Below are positions 62,321 to 64,000 of a stretch of 64,000 nt of DNA, piece by piece. A program made the translations under genes and the position numbers. The notes beneath the pieces are model-generated. The model was not told where the DNA came from and searched no databases. It saw nothing but the letters and a program-made list of their open reading frames with translations. Every line of letters starts with the position of its first letter. Positions within the stretch are counted from its first letter, which is position 1. This DNA comes from Mycobacterium sp. DL440 (GTDB lineage: Bacteria > Actinomycetota > Actinomycetes > Mycobacteriales > Mycobacteriaceae). Where the stretch lies: assembly GCF_011745145.1 (NCBI RefSeq), contig NZ_CP050191.1, positions 709,991 through 773,990 of the forward strand, given 5' to 3'.

Positions 62321-63468
62321 GTCGCGGTGTCGCGGTCGCCGGGGTCGCGCTGTCCGACGTCGGTCGGGTCGACGACAAGAGCCCCTATGAGCTGATCGCG
62401 CAGGCCAGTCGGCGGGCACTGGCTGATGCCGGCCTGACACCCGCCGATGTCGACGGGCTTGCCTCCACCGGGCAGGGCACGCTGCCGCCGGTCGATGTCG
62501 GTGAGTACCTCGGTCTGCGGCCCAGATGGATCGACTCGACTGCCGTCGGTGGTGCGGCGTGGGAGGTGATGGCCGCACACGCCACAGATGCCATTGCCGC
62601 CGGACATGCTGACGTGGTCCTGCTCACCTACGGGTCCACCGCGCGCTCAGATCTTCGAAAAGGATTGCGGGGAGCCAACATCAACTGGGGCGCGCGTGGG
62701 CCGCTGCAGTGGGAGGCGCCCTACGGGCACACGTTGGTCTCCAAGTACGCGATGGCGGCGCGTCGGCACATGCACACCTACGGCACCACCATCGAGCAGC
62801 TGGCCGAGGTCGCGGCTTCGGCACGATTCAACGCCGCGGACAATCCCGAGGCGTACTACCGCGACCCGATCACTGTCGAGGATGTACTGTCTGGGCCGAT
62901 GATCGCCGACCCGTTCACCAAGCTGCACTGCTGTATCCGCAGTGACGGCGGGGCGGCCGCCGTGCTGGTCAGTGCCGACCGTGCGAAAGATCTTAAAAGT
63001 AAACCTGTTTGGGTGCTGGGAACGGGTGAGACCACATCGCACATGCTCACTTCACAGTGGGACGACCTCACTGTCGGCCCAGCCGCGGTCAGCGGGCCCC
63101 TGGCCTTCGCACGTGCCGGGGTGTCACCGTCCGACGTCGACGTGGCTGAACTCTACGACGCGTTCACCTACATGTTGTTGCTCACGTTGGAAGACCTCGG
63201 CTTCTGTCCGAAGGGGGAGGGCGGCGCATTCGTGGAGACGGGCGCCCTGCGGCTGGGCGGCGCACTGCCCACCAACACCGACGGCGGCGGGCTCTCGGCG
63301 TGCCACCCGGGGCAACGCGGACTGTTCCTGCTGGTCGAGGCGGTACGCCAGCTGCGCGGGGAATGCGGGCCGCGCCAGGTGCCCGACGCTAAGCTCGCCT
63401 GCGTCAGCGGTACGGGCGGCTGGTTCTGTTCCAGTGGCACCGTGATTCTCGGCGCCGAGGAACCGTAG
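62317..63468 (+). CDS. Thiolase-like protein (SCP-x/Ltp family)
   Basis: 383 residues. Thiolase-fold start SRGVAVAGVALSDVGRVDD and C-terminal AELYDAFTYMLLLTLEDLGFC near 270, with GGGLSACHPG near 325. The nucleophile Cys of thiolases is absent at the expected loop (TAVGGAAWEVM), but unlike the paralogue at 55836 the C-terminal His is kept (ACHPG). No DUF35 gene is adjacent in the window; it may share the one at 55399. Role as thiolase or aldolase not settled. Confidence 0.82.
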   Translation: MSRGVAVAGVALSDVGRVDDKSPYELIAQASRRALADAGLTPADVDGLASTGQGTLPPVDVGEYLGLRPRWIDSTAVGGAAWEVMAAHATDAIAAGHADVVLLTYGSTARSDLRKGLRGANINWGARGPLQWEAPYGHTLVSKYAMAARRHMHTYGTTIEQLAEVAASARFNAADNPEAYYRDPITVEDVLSGPMIADPFTKLHCCIRSDGGAAAVLVSADRAKDLKSKPVWVLGTGETTSHMLTSQWDDLTVGPAAVSGPLAFARAGVSPSDVDVAELYDAFTYMLLLTLEDLGFCPKGEGGAFVETGALRLGGALPTNTDGGGLSACHPGQRGLFLLVEAVRQLRGECGPRQVPDAKLACVSGTGGWFCSSGTVILGAEEP

Positions 63469-64000
63469 ATGGCTGAATACCGCGCCGACACTACGGTTTA
63501 TGACGGAATTTCACCGATTTTCGTCATAAACCGTAGTTTCGCGAGTACGCGGGAGCTGTTGGACGCCGCGGCTCTGGCCCACGGTGATCGGGAAGCGTAT
63601 GTGGAGCCGGGCGCGCGGGTCACCTTCGCCGAGTGGATAGGCCGCGCACGTAGTGTCGCCGCGCAGTTCGCCGATCTCGGAGTCGGCAAGGGTGACGTGG
63701 TCACCTTCTGGCTGCCGTCGGGTATCGACTATGCGACGTGTTACGCCGCCGCGGCCATGATCGGCGCGATCACCACCGGACTCAACCCGCGGCTGGGGCG
63801 TCGCGAGATCGAATCGATTGTGCAGCAGGCGGACCCTGCACTGATCGTTGCCGATGGACGACTGGGCGAGTTGCCGACCGCCGGACGCCGCGTGCTGCGG
63901 CAGGACGCTCTGTCGACCGATTCCGCCGCGGTCGCGCCACCGGCCGAACTGACCCGACGCGATCCCGTGGCGCTGATCTTCACCAGCGGCACCACCGGAA
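63469..64000 (+). CDS. AMP-dependent acyl-CoA synthetase, N-terminal part (runs off window)
   Basis: Frame open from an ATG directly after the thiolase-like stop to the window end, 177 codons. From residue 24 on it reads as an adenylating enzyme: TRELLDAAALAHGDREAYV, VTFWLPSGIDYATCY near 85, and the start of the adenylation motif LIFTSGTTG at the very end. The first 23 codons lie largely in a 16-bp inverted repeat and may not be translated; an in-frame TTG at 63559 is an alternative start. Confidence 0.85.
   Translation, partial: MAEYRADTTVYDGISPIFVINRSFASTRELLDAAALAHGDREAYVEPGARVTFAEWIGRARSVAAQFADLGVGKGDVVTFWLPSGIDYATCYAAAAMIGAITTGLNPRLGRREIESIVQQADPALIVADGRLGELPTAGRRVLRQDALSTDSAAVAPPAELTRRDPVALIFTSGTTG
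63490..63537. repeat. Perfect 16-bp inverted repeat at the CoA ligase 5' end
   Basis: ACTACGGTTTATGACG (63490-63505) and CGTCATAAACCGTAGT (63522-63537) with 16 bases between. Either an operator/hairpin in the true leader of the CoA ligase gene, or a small palindromic repeat inserted there. Confidence 0.7.

Noticed and set aside
1..64000. tRNA, rRNA or CRISPR arrays
   Set aside because: No tRNA-like cloverleaf, rRNA block or regularly spaced direct repeat was found by reading; small RNAs cannot be excluded.

Overview
The window looks like chromosome of a fast-growing, high-GC mycobacterium (Mycolicibacterium type). The first 18 kb follow the gene order known around secA1-aroA in M. tuberculosis, in inverted orientation: secA C-terminus, a DUF6459/Rv3235-type protein, a Tgs3-type WS/DGAT acyltransferase, an Rv3231c-type DUF6912 protein, an Rv3230c-type ferredoxin reductase, desA3, rsgA, aroA and the SRAP protein. 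Added genes include an SbmA/BacA-like ABC exporter/importer, a BCCT transporter and a lipoprotein amidohydrolase. No ppk2 is present where M. tuberculosis has it.

At 20497-20568 lies what reads as an Illumina Nextera i7 adapter: two mosaic-end sequences flanking the N706 index and the i7 linker. To its left is only the tail of a 13E12-type (DUF222/HNH) repeat protein; to its right is an SDR gene cut off at its active site. The simplest reading is that 1-20496 and 20569-64000 were falsely joined, so linkage across this point should not be trusted.

From 20569 on, the sequence is accessory acyl-CoA, steroid-like or aromatic catabolism. 20569-24126 holds SDR, hotdog dehydratase, acyl-CoA dehydrogenase (ACAD) and enoyl-CoA hydratase. 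24.2-29.1 kb has a membrane peptide, a hydratase remnant, two TetR genes, an APH-fold kinase and a P450. A divergent pair of operons meets at 35.2 kb: leftward an AveC-like membrane protein, a 48-residue membrane peptide, SDR, P450, CaiB-type CoA transferase, CoA ligase and TetR; rightward a hydratase, an APH-fold kinase, a PhyH-type oxygenase and a lipocalin-like protein. 39.7-41.9 kb is a kinase-ACAD pair that looks like a split ACAD11. An XRE-TetR fusion regulator, a TetR and a second CoA transferase follow.

The last third is one large divergent catabolic cluster. Leftward from 57.2 kb, thirteen tightly packed genes encode a small protein, an Ltp2-like thiolase/aldolase with its DUF35 partner, Rieske oxygenase alpha and beta subunits, CoA ligase, hydratase, aldehyde dehydrogenase, flavin reductase, ACAD, LLM oxidoreductase, hydrolase and thioesterase. 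Rightward are a meta-cleavage-product hydrolase, 2-hydroxydienoate hydratase and HpcH-type aldolase, then two ACADs, a second thiolase-like protein and a CoA ligase cut by the window end. Together these suggest oxygenation, meta-cleavage and CoA-dependent side-chain breakdown of a cyclic substrate, but no extradiol ring-cleavage dioxygenase is in the window. Three TGAC-N6-GTCA palindromes in the two rightward promoters suggest a shared regulator.

Regulation is unusually readable here: many palindromes overlap -10 elements, and several starts appear leaderless, as is common in mycobacteria. I saw no rRNA, tRNA, CRISPR array or intact insertion sequence.
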